From Blastococcus aurantiacus (lineage in GTDB: Bacteria > Actinomycetota > Actinomycetes > Mycobacteriales > Geodermatophilaceae): a stretch of 64,000 nt of DNA. The notes beneath the pieces are model-generated. The model was not told the origin of the DNA. It was given only the letters and a program-made list of their open reading frames with translations, and did no database searches. Of this stretch, positions 1-8,128 are shown piece by piece (position 1 is the stretch's first letter; the number at the start of each line of letters is the position of its first letter). The stretch lies in NCBI RefSeq assembly GCF_900102425.1, contig NZ_FNBT01000009.1, positions 1-64,000 of the forward strand, read 5' to 3'. The position numbers and the translations under genes are program-made.

Positions 1-76
1 GGGTTCACCGTTCGACTTGCATGTGTTAAGCACGCCGCCAGCGTTCGTCCTGAGCCAGGATCAAACTCTCCGTAGA
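1..76 (-). rRNA. rrs: 16S ribosomal RNA, 5' end only (partial)
   Basis: The reverse complement of positions 51-69 reads AGAGTTTGATCCTGGCTCA, the universal 16S 5' primer site, followed by the actinobacterial GACGAACGCTGGCGGCGTGC and then ACACATGCAAGTCGAACGG. Aligning to E. coli position 8 (about 69) puts the mature 5' end near 76. The rest of the gene and of the rRNA operon lies beyond the left edge and is transcribed leftward. Confidence 0.97.
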
Positions 77-360
77 TGATTTGATCGCAGCTGAGAACCG
101 AGAGCTAGCACTCTCGATATCAATCAACCAAAGGAATCCCTGCCCCGACCACAAGTAGCCGGGACACGGGGTATTACTTGGCACTGACTTTCGGCACGCT
201 GTTGAGTTCTCAAAGAGCGGACGCGCAGACACTCGACCCTTCCGGGCGTCGTCCCTGGCTGGATGTCCAACACTACGCCGGTTTCCGTTGCCCCCGCCAG
301 CGGCGGGTCCCGGTCCGGCAGACCCTCAGGTCCGCGCGGCGCATGGAGAACATTACATGA
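77..360 (-). promoter_or_regulatory. rRNA operon leader with boxA antiterminator
   Basis: This is the pre-16S leader. On the minus strand, GCTCTTTGAGAACTCAACAG (about 199-218) contains a boxA-like GCTCTTTGA, and this block is conserved in actinobacterial rrn leaders, where it serves antitermination and processing. The promoter should lie at higher coordinates. TAGTGT (complement of 270-275) and TAATGT (complement of 351-356) are possible -10 boxes, but neither has a convincing -35 box, so I do not call a promoter precisely. The segment is less GC-rich than its surroundings, as expected for rrn leaders. Confidence 0.7.
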
Positions 361-474
361 CGATCGGGGGCCTCTGCAGGGGGGTCCCCCGCAGCCCCGC
401 GACGACGTCGCGAGGACCCCTGCGAACCCCTGTCACCTGGGCTTCTCCCTGCCCCGGCGACCGCGAGGACGGGC
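361..474. other. Gene-free segment with nested inverted repeats downstream of alkB
   Basis: No coding sequence is convincing here. There are nested inverted repeats: CGCGAC-GAC-GTCGCG at 398-412, and an outer pair GCAGGGG(GG)TCC / GGACCCCTGC spanning about 376-422. They lie between the alkB stop codon and the rRNA promoter zone, so they could end alkB transcription before it enters the rrn promoter. There is no U-tract, as is usual in actinobacteria. Confidence 0.35.
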
Positions 475-1104
475 CTAGGCCACGCCGCTGGGGCGGAACT
501 GGACGCTGACCCTCGGCCCGACCGGCTTCGTCGTCTTGGGGATGCAGTGCTCCCACGTGCGCTGGCACGACCCGCCCATCACCACCAGGTCGCCGTGCCC
601 CAGCGGGAACCGCAGGCTGGGTCCGCCGGTCACCGGTCGGAGCATGAGCGGGCGTGGTGATCCGAACGAGACGATGGCGACCATCGTGTCGCCGCTCCGC
701 CCCCGGCCCAGCCGGTCGCCGTGCCAGGCGACGCTGTCGCGCCCGTCGCGGTAGAGGCACATGCCGGCGCTGACGAAGGGCTCGCCGAGCTCCGGGCCGT
801 AGTGGGTGTTCAGCGCCGTCCGCGCCTCGGTCAGCAGCGGGTGCGGCAGCGTCTCGTCGCCGCCGTACCAGCGCAGCAGCCGGGGGACGACGACCTCGCG
901 CTCGTACATCTGGCGGGTGTCCTCGCGCCAGCCGATGTCGCCGAGCAGCACCTCGAGGACCTCGTCCGAGCCGGACACCCAGCCCGGCAGGTGGTCGACC
1001 CAGGCACCGGCGCTCAGCAGATGCCGCTGCACGCGGCCGGCCAGCGGGGTCAGCGTGGCCTCCTCGGCCACGTCCCACATCGACGGCTGGTGGGCGAGTC
1101 CCAT
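475..1104 (-). CDS. alkB: AlkB family 2-oxoglutarate/Fe(II)-dependent dioxygenase
   Basis: This is a 209-residue protein of the AlkB family, which oxidatively removes alkyl lesions such as 1-methyladenine and 3-methylcytosine from DNA or RNA. The iron ligands are visible: H and D in AWHGDRL, then the distal H in WEHCIPK. The 2-oxoglutarate-binding arginines are in GPRVSVQFR near the C-terminus. I chose the ATG at 1104 (MGLAHQPSMW); the frame stays open to 1530 but runs into the neighbouring recQ frame. A 24-bp palindrome resembling an SOS box lies 20 nt upstream. The gene follows recQ on the same strand but has its own upstream palindrome, so separate damage-inducible expression is likely. 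Confidence 0.9.
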   Translation of the reverse strand: MGLAHQPSMWDVAEEATLTPLAGRVQRHLLSAGAWVDHLPGWVSGSDEVLEVLLGDIGWREDTRQMYEREVVVPRLLRWYGGDETLPHPLLTEARTALNTHYGPELGEPFVSAGMCLYRDGRDSVAWHGDRLGRGRSGDTMVAIVSFGSPRPLMLRPVTGGPSLRFPLGHGDLVVMGGSCQRTWEHCIPKTTKPVGPRVSVQFRPSGVA

Positions 1105-1123
1105 GCCGTGGACGCTACCCCGA

Positions 1124-1147
1124 CTTTTCGCACAGGTGTGCGAAAAG
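1124..1147. promoter_or_regulatory. Perfect 11-2-11 palindrome, SOS (LexA)-like operator of alkB
   Basis: The two arms CTTTTCGCACA and TGTGCGAAAAG are exact reverse complements around a GG centre. The core TCGCACA-GG-TGTGCGA matches the actinobacterial LexA box TCGAACA-NN-TGTTCGA except for one symmetric change in each half. It lies 20 nt upstream of the alkB start and just downstream of the recQ stop. Binding by LexA or by another repressor is an inference. Confidence 0.6.
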
Positions 1148-1163
1148 GTGTGGACGGAGCTCG

Positions 1164-3398
1164 CTAGGCGGTGAGCGCCAGGGCGAAGGGCAGAACGGCC
1201 GACGCCCCGGCCCGCCGGAGCTCGCGGCCGGCCACGGTCATGGTCCAGCGGGAGTCCGCCAGGTCGTCGACCAGCAGCACCGGGCCCGACAGGGCGGCCA
1301 GCCGCTCCTGCAACTCCGGGCCGACGACGATCCGGTCCCAGACGGCGGCCAGGCGGAAGGCGCTGTTGCCGCCGGGCTGACCGGTCGGTCCGCCGTGCGC
1401 CAGCGACAGCTCGCCCAGGTAGTCCAGCCGGCCCATGCGGGCCAGCCCCTGGGCCACGCCGGTGATCAGACGGGGACGGCGCCGCGACGGCATCGCCACG
1501 ACGGCGACCGGGCGCTGGGACCAGTCCCACGCCGAGAGCACGCGCGCGCAGGCCCGCATCAGCTCCTCGTCCGGGGGGACATCGGAGATGGAGCGCTGGA
1601 CCGGCACGTCGAAGGCGGCGTCCGGGTCCTCCTCGATGCCGGGAGCCTCCAGGTCGAGCGCGACCACCCCACCCACACCGTCGTCACCGAGCAGGGTGCG
1701 CAGCCGCTGACCCCAGCCGAGGTCGGTGAGCCGGGCGACGGCGCGGCCGGGCTCGAGCTGGTCGCCGGCGGCGATCTTCCCCTTCACGTCGACACCCAGC
1801 CGGTCCGCGCCGGTGGGCCACTGCGCCCGGGGCGGCAGCTCAACACCGGGTCGGTCCAGCGCCGCCGAGGCGGCATCCGCAGCCGCTTCGGGGACGTCGG
1901 TGGAGTACCAGGGACCGGCGCAGACGTCGCACCGCCCGCAGGGCGCCGCGGTCGGGTCGTCCAGCGCCGACTGCAGGAAGGCCATCCGGCACTCGGCCTC
2001 GTCGACGGGCTTGGCGTACGCCAGCATCGCCCGCTGCTCGGCCTCCCGGGTGCGCGTGACCCGGGCGTAGCGGTCGGCGTCGTAGACCCAGGGCTGCCCG
2101 GTCGAGCGCCAGCCGCCCTGCACCCGTTCCACGGCGCCGTCGACGGCGAGCACCTTGAGCAGGAGCTCCAGACGGGAGCGGCGCACGTCGGCGACGGTCT
2201 CCAGCCGGGCCACCGACCAGGCCTTGCCGTCGGCCATGGCGGTGAGCACCGCGGCGGCGTGGTCCTCGCGGGGCATGGAGGAGGTGGCGAACCACTGCCA
2301 GATGGCGATGTCCTCGGGCCCGGGCAGGAGCAGCACGTCGGCGTGCTCGACGGCGCGACCCGCGCGGCCGACCTGCTGGTAGTAGCTGACCGGCGACGAC
2401 GGCGCGCCCAGGTGCACGACGAAGCCGAGGTCGGGCTTGTCGAAGCCCATGCCGAGAGCGGAGGTCGCGACCAGCGCCTTCACCTCGTTGTTGCGCAGCG
2501 CCTCCTCGGCGTCCTTGCGGTCGGCGTCGTCGAGCCGCCCGGTGTAGGAGCGCACCACGTGGCCGGCGTCCCGCAGCAGCGCGGCGGTCTCCTCGGCCGC
2601 GGCGACGGTGAGCGCGTAGACGATGCCGCTGCCGGGCAGGTCGCCGATGCGCGCGGCCAGCCAGGCCAGCCGGGCCCGGTCCGACGGCAGCCGGAGCACG
2701 CCCAGCCGCAAGGAGTCCCGCGACAGCGGCCCGCGCACGGTCGTGACCTCGACCCCACCGGCGCCCAGCTGCTCGGCGACGTCCTCGACGACGCGCTCGT
2801 TGGCGGTGGCGGTCGTCGCGAGCACCGGCGTCCCGGCCGGGAGGGTGCCCAGCAGGTCACGGATGCGGCGGTAGTCGGGACGGAAGTCGTGGCCCCAGTC
2901 GGAGACGCAGTGCGCCTCGTCGACGACGACGAGGCCGCAGCGGGCCACGAGCCCGGGCAGCTGCTCCTCCCGGAACCGCGGGTTGGTGAGGCGCTCGGGC
3001 GAGACCAGCAGGACGTCGACGTCGTCGGCGACCAGGCGGGCCGCGATGTCGTCCCACTCCGTCATGTTGGCGCTGGAGATCTCGACCGCGCGGATGCCGG
3101 CGCGTGCCGCGGCCGCGACCTGGTCGCGCATGAGCGCCAGGAGCGGGCTCACGAGCAAGGTGGGTCCCTTGCCCCGGCGGCGCAGCAGCGCGGTGGAGAC
3201 GAAGTAGACCGCCGACTTGCCCCAACCCGTGCGCTGCACGACCAGGGCTCGCTGGGAGCGCTCGACCAGGGCGGAGACGGCGGCGTCCTGACCCTCGCGG
3301 AAGACGGCGTCGGGCCGGCCGGTGAGCTCGCGCAGCACGGCCAGCGCCTCCGCGTGCACGGAGCTGGCGGCCTCGGACGTCGGCGCGGCGGTGGTCAT
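1164..3398 (-). CDS. recQ: RecQ-family ATP-dependent DNA helicase with C-terminal phosphoribosyltransferase-like domain
   Basis: This 744-residue superfamily 2 DNA helicase has the Walker A motif TGWGKS near residue 57-62 and the DEAH box VVVDEAHCVSDWGHDFRP near 150-170. A RecQ C-terminal zinc-binding segment follows (DEAECRM...PCGRCDVC). Unlike E. coli RecQ it has no clear HRDC domain. The last about 150 residues instead end in a PRPP-loop-like motif, GPVLLVDDLADSRWTMT, typical of ComF or type I phosphoribosyltransferases. I chose ATG 3398 (MTTAAPTSEAA); upstream codons extend the frame to 3485 without added homology. The gene diverges from the PHP gene at 3479. Confidence 0.88.
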   Translation of the reverse strand: MTTAAPTSEAASSVHAEALAVLRELTGRPDAVFREGQDAAVSALVERSQRALVVQRTGWGKSAVYFVSTALLRRRGKGPTLLVSPLLALMRDQVAAAARAGIRAVEISSANMTEWDDIAARLVADDVDVLLVSPERLTNPRFREEQLPGLVARCGLVVVDEAHCVSDWGHDFRPDYRRIRDLLGTLPAGTPVLATTATANERVVEDVAEQLGAGGVEVTTVRGPLSRDSLRLGVLRLPSDRARLAWLAARIGDLPGSGIVYALTVAAAEETAALLRDAGHVVRSYTGRLDDADRKDAEEALRNNEVKALVATSALGMGFDKPDLGFVVHLGAPSSPVSYYQQVGRAGRAVEHADVLLLPGPEDIAIWQWFATSSMPREDHAAAVLTAMADGKAWSVARLETVADVRRSRLELLLKVLAVDGAVERVQGGWRSTGQPWVYDADRYARVTRTREAEQRAMLAYAKPVDEAECRMAFLQSALDDPTAAPCGRCDVCAGPWYSTDVPEAAADAASAALDRPGVELPPRAQWPTGADRLGVDVKGKIAAGDQLEPGRAVARLTDLGWGQRLRTLLGDDGVGGVVALDLEAPGIEEDPDAAFDVPVQRSISDVPPDEELMRACARVLSAWDWSQRPVAVVAMPSRRRPRLITGVAQGLARMGRLDYLGELSLAHGGPTGQPGGNSAFRLAAVWDRIVVGPELQERLAALSGPVLLVDDLADSRWTMTVAGRELRRAGASAVLPFALALTA

Positions 3399-3478
3399 GC
3401 CCCCGACAGTAGGCATCCCGGGTGACAGCACGGACCAGCGCGCGGGACCTGTGGGCGACGGTGGAGAATCCACAGGCG

Positions 3479-4312
3479 ATGGCACATCAGCGACAGCGAC
3501 CGCCGGACAACCACGTCCACACGCACTGGTCGTGGGACACGGCCGACTCCTCGACGATGCGCCGGGCGTGCGAGAAGGCGATCCAGCTCGGGCTGCCGTC
3601 GATCGCCTTCACCGAGCACCTCGACTTCACCGTCTGGGACCCCGACGACCGTGCGACCGACGAGGGTCTGGTCGAGCGGCACGCGTCCCGGCACGCCGAG
3701 ATCGACGTCCAGGGCTACTTCGCCGAGCTGACCGAGGTCCGGGAGCGCTTCCCTGAGCTGCGGATCCTCTCCGGCGTCGAGACGGGCGAGCCGCACCTGT
3801 TCGGCAGCAGCGTGGCCGCCTACCTGCGCGACGCCCCGGTGGACCGCGTCCTGGGCTCGCTGCACTCGCTCTCCCACAACGGCAAGCTCTACGGCGTCGG
3901 CCACCTGCTGTGGAACGACGAGGACGGCACGATGCGCCGCTACCTCGCCGAGCTGGTGGACATGATCGAGAGCAGCGCCGTCTTCCAGGTGCTCGCGCAC
4001 GTCGACTTCCCGCGCCGCTACTGGCCCGGGGGGACGCACCGCTTCGTGGAGAAGGACTACGAGGAGGAGTACCGGGCAGTCTTCCGCGCGCTGGCCCGGT
4101 CCGGCCGGGCACTGGAGATCAACACGAGCAGCCCGCTGGCGTCGGCGGACCAGATCCGCTGGTTCTACGAGGAGGGCGGCGAGGCGGTCAGCTACGGCAG
4201 CGACGCCCACAACCCCTCGGCGGTCGGCCAGAAGTTCGACCTCGCCGTCGACGTCGTGGAGGCGGCGGGCTTCCGGCCCGGCCGCGACCGCTTCGACTTC
4301 TGGCGCCGCTGA
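3479..4312 (+). CDS. PHP-domain phosphoesterase, histidinol-phosphatase-like
   Basis: This 277-residue protein belongs to the polymerase and histidinol phosphatase (PHP) superfamily, metal-dependent phosphoesterases. The metal ligands follow the family order: HVHTHWSWD near the N-terminus, FTEHLDF, GVETGEPH, LAHVDFPRR and SYGSDAH. ATG 3479 is preceded by GGTGGAG about 12 nt upstream; a longer open frame from 3422 has no such site. The length and motif order fit the HisK-type histidinol-phosphatase. Because no his genes are adjacent, the true substrate could be another phosphate monoester. Confidence 0.8.
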   Translation: MAHQRQRPPDNHVHTHWSWDTADSSTMRRACEKAIQLGLPSIAFTEHLDFTVWDPDDRATDEGLVERHASRHAEIDVQGYFAELTEVRERFPELRILSGVETGEPHLFGSSVAAYLRDAPVDRVLGSLHSLSHNGKLYGVGHLLWNDEDGTMRRYLAELVDMIESSAVFQVLAHVDFPRRYWPGGTHRFVEKDYEEEYRAVFRALARSGRALEINTSSPLASADQIRWFYEEGGEAVSYGSDAHNPSAVGQKFDLAVDVVEAAGFRPGRDRFDFWRR

Positions 4313-4327
4313 GCGCCGACGCCGCGC

Positions 4328-6052
4328 TCAGGCGGGCGTGGCCTCGTCGAGGACCGCCCGGAGCTCCGCCCGGCGCACGGGCTTGAGCAGCACGCCCTGC
4401 ATGCCCGCCGCGAGGCAGGCCTCGCGGTCCTCCTCCGTGGTCGCGGCGGTGAGGGCGAGCAGCCGCGTGCGGGAGCGTGGTCCGTCCAGTGCCCGGATGG
4501 CGCGCGCGGCGTCCGGCCCCGACATGCGGGGCATCTGCATGTCGAGCAGCACCAGGTCGAAGTGCTCCGCCGCCACGGTCCGCACGGCCTCGTCGCCGTC
4601 CTCGACGGTCACGACCTCCGCGCCCTCGGCCTGGAGCAACGCCTCGGCGACGCGCAGGTTCACCTCGCTGTCGTCGGCGACGAGCACGCGGACCGCGCGG
4701 CGCGACGGCGCCCGTGGTCCCGGGACGGTCCACGCCGCGGGGGCCGGCCGATCGGCCGGGACGGCGGCGGAAGCGTCGCCGGTCGCCCCGGGCAGGTCGA
4801 CGACGACGGTGAACAGAGAGCCGGTGCCCGGGCGGCTGACCACGTCGATCCGCCCGCCCATGAGCCCGACGATCTGCTGGCTGAGGGCGAGGCCCAGTCC
4901 GGTCCCGCCGAAGCGCGCGCCCTGCGCCCCCTGCACGAAGGGGCGGAAGAGCCGCTGGATCTCATCGGCTTCCATGCCGGCACCGGTGTCGGAGACGGAC
5001 AGTCGCAGTCGCGCTGCCGTCGCGTCAGGGTCGTGGTCGATGCGGACGGCGACGTGCACCCGACCGCGTTCGGTGAACTTGAGTGCGTTGCCGACGAGGT
5101 TCATGATCACCTGGCGCAGCCGCACCGGGTCACCCAGGAGCAGGCCGTCGTCGCTGCCCCGGACCGCCAGCTCGATCCCCTTGCGCCGGGCCACGGGCAG
5201 CAGGGCGGTGACCACCTCGGCGGCGACGTCGGCCGGCCGGAACTCGCGCTCGGCGAGCGTGACGGCGGTGGTCTCCGCCTTGGACAGGTCGAGCACGTCG
5301 TTGAGCAGTGCGAGCAGGGACTCCGCCGAGCTGCGGGCCAGGGAGACGAACTCGCCCTGGCGGGGGGTGAGCCGCTCGAGCTCGAGCGCCTCGAGCATGC
5401 CCAGGACGCCGTTGAGCGGCGTCCGGATCTCGTGGCTCGCGGCGGCCAGGAAGGCGGTCTTGGCGCGGGTGGCGGCCAGCGCCTGGTCCCTCGCCGCAGC
5501 GAGCTCGCGGGCCAGGCGCCCCTGCTCGAACAGCGCCACGGCCTGGGCAGCGAGATCCTCGAGGGCTCCCAGCTGCGCGGGCGAGAGCGAGCCGGGTTCC
5601 TCGGCGAAGACGCACAGGGTGCCGAGCACCCGCCCGTCGAGCAGCCGCATCGGCGCCGTGGCGTAGAGGCGCACCTTGCCCAGGCGGCCGTCGACCCAGG
5701 GGTTGCCCGCGTAGGCGGGCTCGCTGCTGGCGTCGGGGACGTGACGCAGCCGGGGTTCGCGCATGGCCAGCGCGCACATGGACTCCGAGAGATCGGACCG
5801 CGAGCCGGGGAAGCCGATCTCACCCACCTGGTGCTGGAAGCACTCGTCGAGCAGGTTGACCACCGCATGGGGCACGCCGCAGACGGTCGCGGCCACGCGC
5901 GTCACGGCGCGCACTTGCTCGGCCGGGGCGCCCTCGGGCAGCTCGTACTCGCGCAGCAGGTCAGGGCTCGGGCCGGAGGCGAGGAGGGGTGCTGCAGTCA
6001 CACCTCTGTCGTCGGCAGCCGGGGACTCCCTCTTGAGCGGCCGCCGGCGCAC
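4328..6052 (-). CDS. Hybrid sensor histidine kinase: GAF, HisKA, HATPase, receiver
   Basis: This 574-residue soluble protein has no membrane segment. A GAF domain (about 30-185) is followed by a dimerization/phosphoacceptor domain with SHEIRTPLNGVLGML (H near 205). The HATPase domain has GNALKFTERG, SDTGAGM and GTGLGLALS. The C-terminal receiver (about 447-570) has RVLVADDSEVN, phosphoacceptor D in LLDMQMPRMSG and K in VLLKPVRR. The GTG start at 6052 directly follows the stop codon of the SipW gene, so the two are probably co-transcribed. A second GTG at 6001 is possible. Phosphotransfer output is unknown because no DNA-binding regulator is adjacent. Confidence 0.88.
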   Translation of the reverse strand: MRRRPLKRESPAADDRGVTAAPLLASGPSPDLLREYELPEGAPAEQVRAVTRVAATVCGVPHAVVNLLDECFQHQVGEIGFPGSRSDLSESMCALAMREPRLRHVPDASSEPAYAGNPWVDGRLGKVRLYATAPMRLLDGRVLGTLCVFAEEPGSLSPAQLGALEDLAAQAVALFEQGRLARELAAARDQALAATRAKTAFLAAASHEIRTPLNGVLGMLEALELERLTPRQGEFVSLARSSAESLLALLNDVLDLSKAETTAVTLAEREFRPADVAAEVVTALLPVARRKGIELAVRGSDDGLLLGDPVRLRQVIMNLVGNALKFTERGRVHVAVRIDHDPDATAARLRLSVSDTGAGMEADEIQRLFRPFVQGAQGARFGGTGLGLALSQQIVGLMGGRIDVVSRPGTGSLFTVVVDLPGATGDASAAVPADRPAPAAWTVPGPRAPSRRAVRVLVADDSEVNLRVAEALLQAEGAEVVTVEDGDEAVRTVAAEHFDLVLLDMQMPRMSGPDAARAIRALDGPRSRTRLLALTAATTEEDREACLAAGMQGVLLKPVRRAELRAVLDEATPA

Positions 6053-7681
6053 TCAGGCGATGCGCGGGAGAGGGGAGGTGGCCGGCGCCGCCAGCGAGAC
6101 CAGGACCGGCGGGGGTGGCGGCGGCGGGGGCGTCCGCGTGATCGCGGTGTCGGGGAAGACGAAGCGGTAGGTCGTCTCGTTGTCCTGGACGGCGAAGGTC
6201 TGGCCCTCGGGCCCGGCGTGGTGCAGCACCAGTCCGTCGACCCGCTCGGCCACCCGCCGCAGGGCCTGGGCGTCGGAGACGTCGACGACGCTGCCCCCGG
6301 GGGTGAGCCCGGTGACCGGCAGGATCCGCGCGGCGTTGCGGACGGCGAACGCGTCGGCCGCGTTCCCGCTGGTCGAGTGGCTGATCCCACCGGCGATCGC
6401 GGTCACGAGCAGGGCCGCGAGGAGGACGGCAACCGCGACGACCCGGGCCGCGTCGATGGGCAGGTCCACGCCGAGCGCGGTGAACGAACGCGGGACGACC
6501 TCGTCGACGGACACCGGGATCGAGCCGGCCGGTGTGAAGGCGGCGTCGACCGCGGGGGGCCGCAGCGACATCGTGTCCATGGTGAAGGCGAGCGGGTCCA
6601 GGTCGGCCGCGGTGAAGGGCTTCCCCTGGAGGCTCCCGCGGACCGCGACGACGGGCGTGACCACGATGGTGGCAGAACCGGCGTTGCCGCCGATCTCCGC
6701 GTTGTGCCGGCCGACAAGGGCCGCAGCGAGGGTGGGGTCGAGGTCGGCCGTGGCGGTGGCCGTCCCGTCCCGCACGGGGACGGTGGGGCTGCTGCCCAGG
6801 GCGGCGGTCCAGCCGTCGGAGGTGGCGACGGAGAGGTCGAGCCGTAGGTCGCCCTCGACCTCGTCGAGGCCAGGGGCGGTCACGCCGTGCTCGAAGGAGA
6901 CCGTCAGCGCGTCGGCGAGCTTCGTGTAGATCGGGTCGCCGGTCGAGATGACACCGGTCGGGTACGTCGTCCCCGCTTCGGCGACACCGGCGTAGGTGTA
7001 CCGGCCCTCCTGGGTCACCGGCTGGCTGCGGACCTGGGTCTCCGTCGAGGGCAGGGCGAGCAGCACCGCGCCCGCACCCGCGGCGAGGATTGCGACGGCG
7101 CCGGAGGCGACCGCGATCTGGCGGGCCTGCGCGCGGGTGGGCATGGAGAACGCTGTCGGCAGGGTCAGCGCGGCCGGCGCACGGGAGCCTGTGGCCCGCG
7201 GACGAGCGGCGTGCCGGCCCTTCGGCCGACGGGCGGTGCCGGTACCGACCAACCCGACGACGACGGCGCCGATCAGGGTCAGGGACCACGGGGAGGCGAT
7301 GGCGGCCAGCACCTTGCCGCCCTGGGGGACCTGGCGGAACAGCCGGCCGAGCAGCTCGTCGGACGTCGGGCGGTCCTCGTCGAGCCAGTCGTTGTTGTCG
7401 CCCTGCAGGACGAACCGGTCGCCGTCCACGGCGACGATCCGGTGCATGACGACCGTGTCGAGGGTCCCGGAGTGATAAGCCACGACGTCGCCGACCTCGT
7501 AGGCGTCGGCGGGACGCAGCACGGCGAGGTCACCGGTGGAGAAGCCCGGCTCCATGCTCACGCCGTGCGTGGTGACGTAGACCGTGGCACCGCCGAGCTG
7601 AACCGGCCAGAACAGCCAGACAGCCGCCAGCACCAGCGCGACGACGGCGCTGGTGCTGGCGGCCTTGACTGCGTTGCTCAT
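6053..7681 (-). CDS. SipW-type signal peptidase I fused to DUF5305-like extracellular domain
   Basis: This 542-residue membrane protein starts with a transmembrane helix (about 11-28). The S26B signal peptidase motifs follow: nucleophile S42 in GVSMEPGF and H80 in VVMHRIV, replacing the lysine of LepB-type enzymes, as in SipW and eukaryotic SEC11. GDNNDW is near residue 94. A second helix is near 127-147 and a third near 192-211. The remainder (QPVTQEGRYTYAG onward) resembles DUF5305, with a last helix near 415-435 and a proline-rich C-terminus. It lies 21 nt downstream of a gene for a small secreted protein with a SipW-type signal peptide, its likely substrate. The DUF5305 assignment is from memory. 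Confidence 0.8.
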   Translation of the reverse strand: MSNAVKAASTSAVVALVLAAVWLFWPVQLGGATVYVTTHGVSMEPGFSTGDLAVLRPADAYEVGDVVAYHSGTLDTVVMHRIVAVDGDRFVLQGDNNDWLDEDRPTSDELLGRLFRQVPQGGKVLAAIASPWSLTLIGAVVVGLVGTGTARRPKGRHAARPRATGSRAPAALTLPTAFSMPTRAQARQIAVASGAVAILAAGAGAVLLALPSTETQVRSQPVTQEGRYTYAGVAEAGTTYPTGVISTGDPIYTKLADALTVSFEHGVTAPGLDEVEGDLRLDLSVATSDGWTAALGSSPTVPVRDGTATATADLDPTLAAALVGRHNAEIGGNAGSATIVVTPVVAVRGSLQGKPFTAADLDPLAFTMDTMSLRPPAVDAAFTPAGSIPVSVDEVVPRSFTALGVDLPIDAARVVAVAVLLAALLVTAIAGGISHSTSGNAADAFAVRNAARILPVTGLTPGGSVVDVSDAQALRRVAERVDGLVLHHAGPEGQTFAVQDNETTYRFVFPDTAITRTPPPPPPPPVLVSLAAPATSPLPRIA

Positions 7682-7702
7682 AACGGGGGCACGGTCTCCT
7701 GG

Positions 7703-8128
7703 TTACTGCACGACCGTCAGACCGACGGCGTTGAAGTCCTCGAAGTTCCGGACGGAACCGGTCGTGTCGCAGATCAGGACCAGGCTGGGCGGGGTACCGC
7801 CGGCGTTCCAGGGCGTCTTGACCGTGCAGGCGTAGGGGTCCCCGACGACAGTTCCACCGTCGCCCTGGCTGTCAGCCCCGATCTTGAGCGTCATGGTGGA
7901 CGTGGCGGTCGAGATGTCCGTCAGCACGGTGAACTCGACGGCGTCGAGGATCGTGCCGTCGTCCGCGTTGCGGACGTAGTGGATCGTGTCGATCTCCGCA
8001 CCGGTCACCAGCCCCTGCCCGTAGCCGGCAACGCTGTCGGGCACGTCGTTGCTGGCGGTGAAGGCGGAGGTGGCGATGCCGGCAGCGGCGACCGCGACAC
8101 CGGCGAGCAGAACGCGCGACAGGCGCAT
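7703..8128 (-). CDS. Small secreted protein with SipW-dependent-type signal peptide
   Basis: This 141-residue protein begins MRLSRVLLAGVAVAAAGIAT, a signal peptide followed by SAFTASNDVPDSVAGYGQG, the arrangement seen in TasA/CalY-like substrates of SipW peptidases. The mature part is short, acidic, has two cysteines and looks all-beta; it is smaller than TasA. It lies just upstream of the SipW-type peptidase gene on the same strand. No Shine-Dalgarno is seen before ATG 8128. The likely role is a surface, pilus-like or biofilm-matrix component, inferred only from the pairing with SipW. Confidence 0.65.
   Translation of the reverse strand: MRLSRVLLAGVAVAAAGIATSAFTASNDVPDSVAGYGQGLVTGAEIDTIHYVRNADDGTILDAVEFTVLTDISTATSTMTLKIGADSQGDGGTVVGDPYACTVKTPWNAGGTPPSLVLICDTTGSVRNFEDFNAVGLTVVQ

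Noticed and set aside
361..379. Minus-strand -35 box for the rRNA operon
   Set aside because: TGCAGA, 17 nt upstream of TAATGT, matches only three of six consensus bases.
4562..6847. Long rightward frame (761 codons) antisense to the kinase and peptidase genes
   Set aside because: It is a low-complexity antisense shadow of two well-supported genes.
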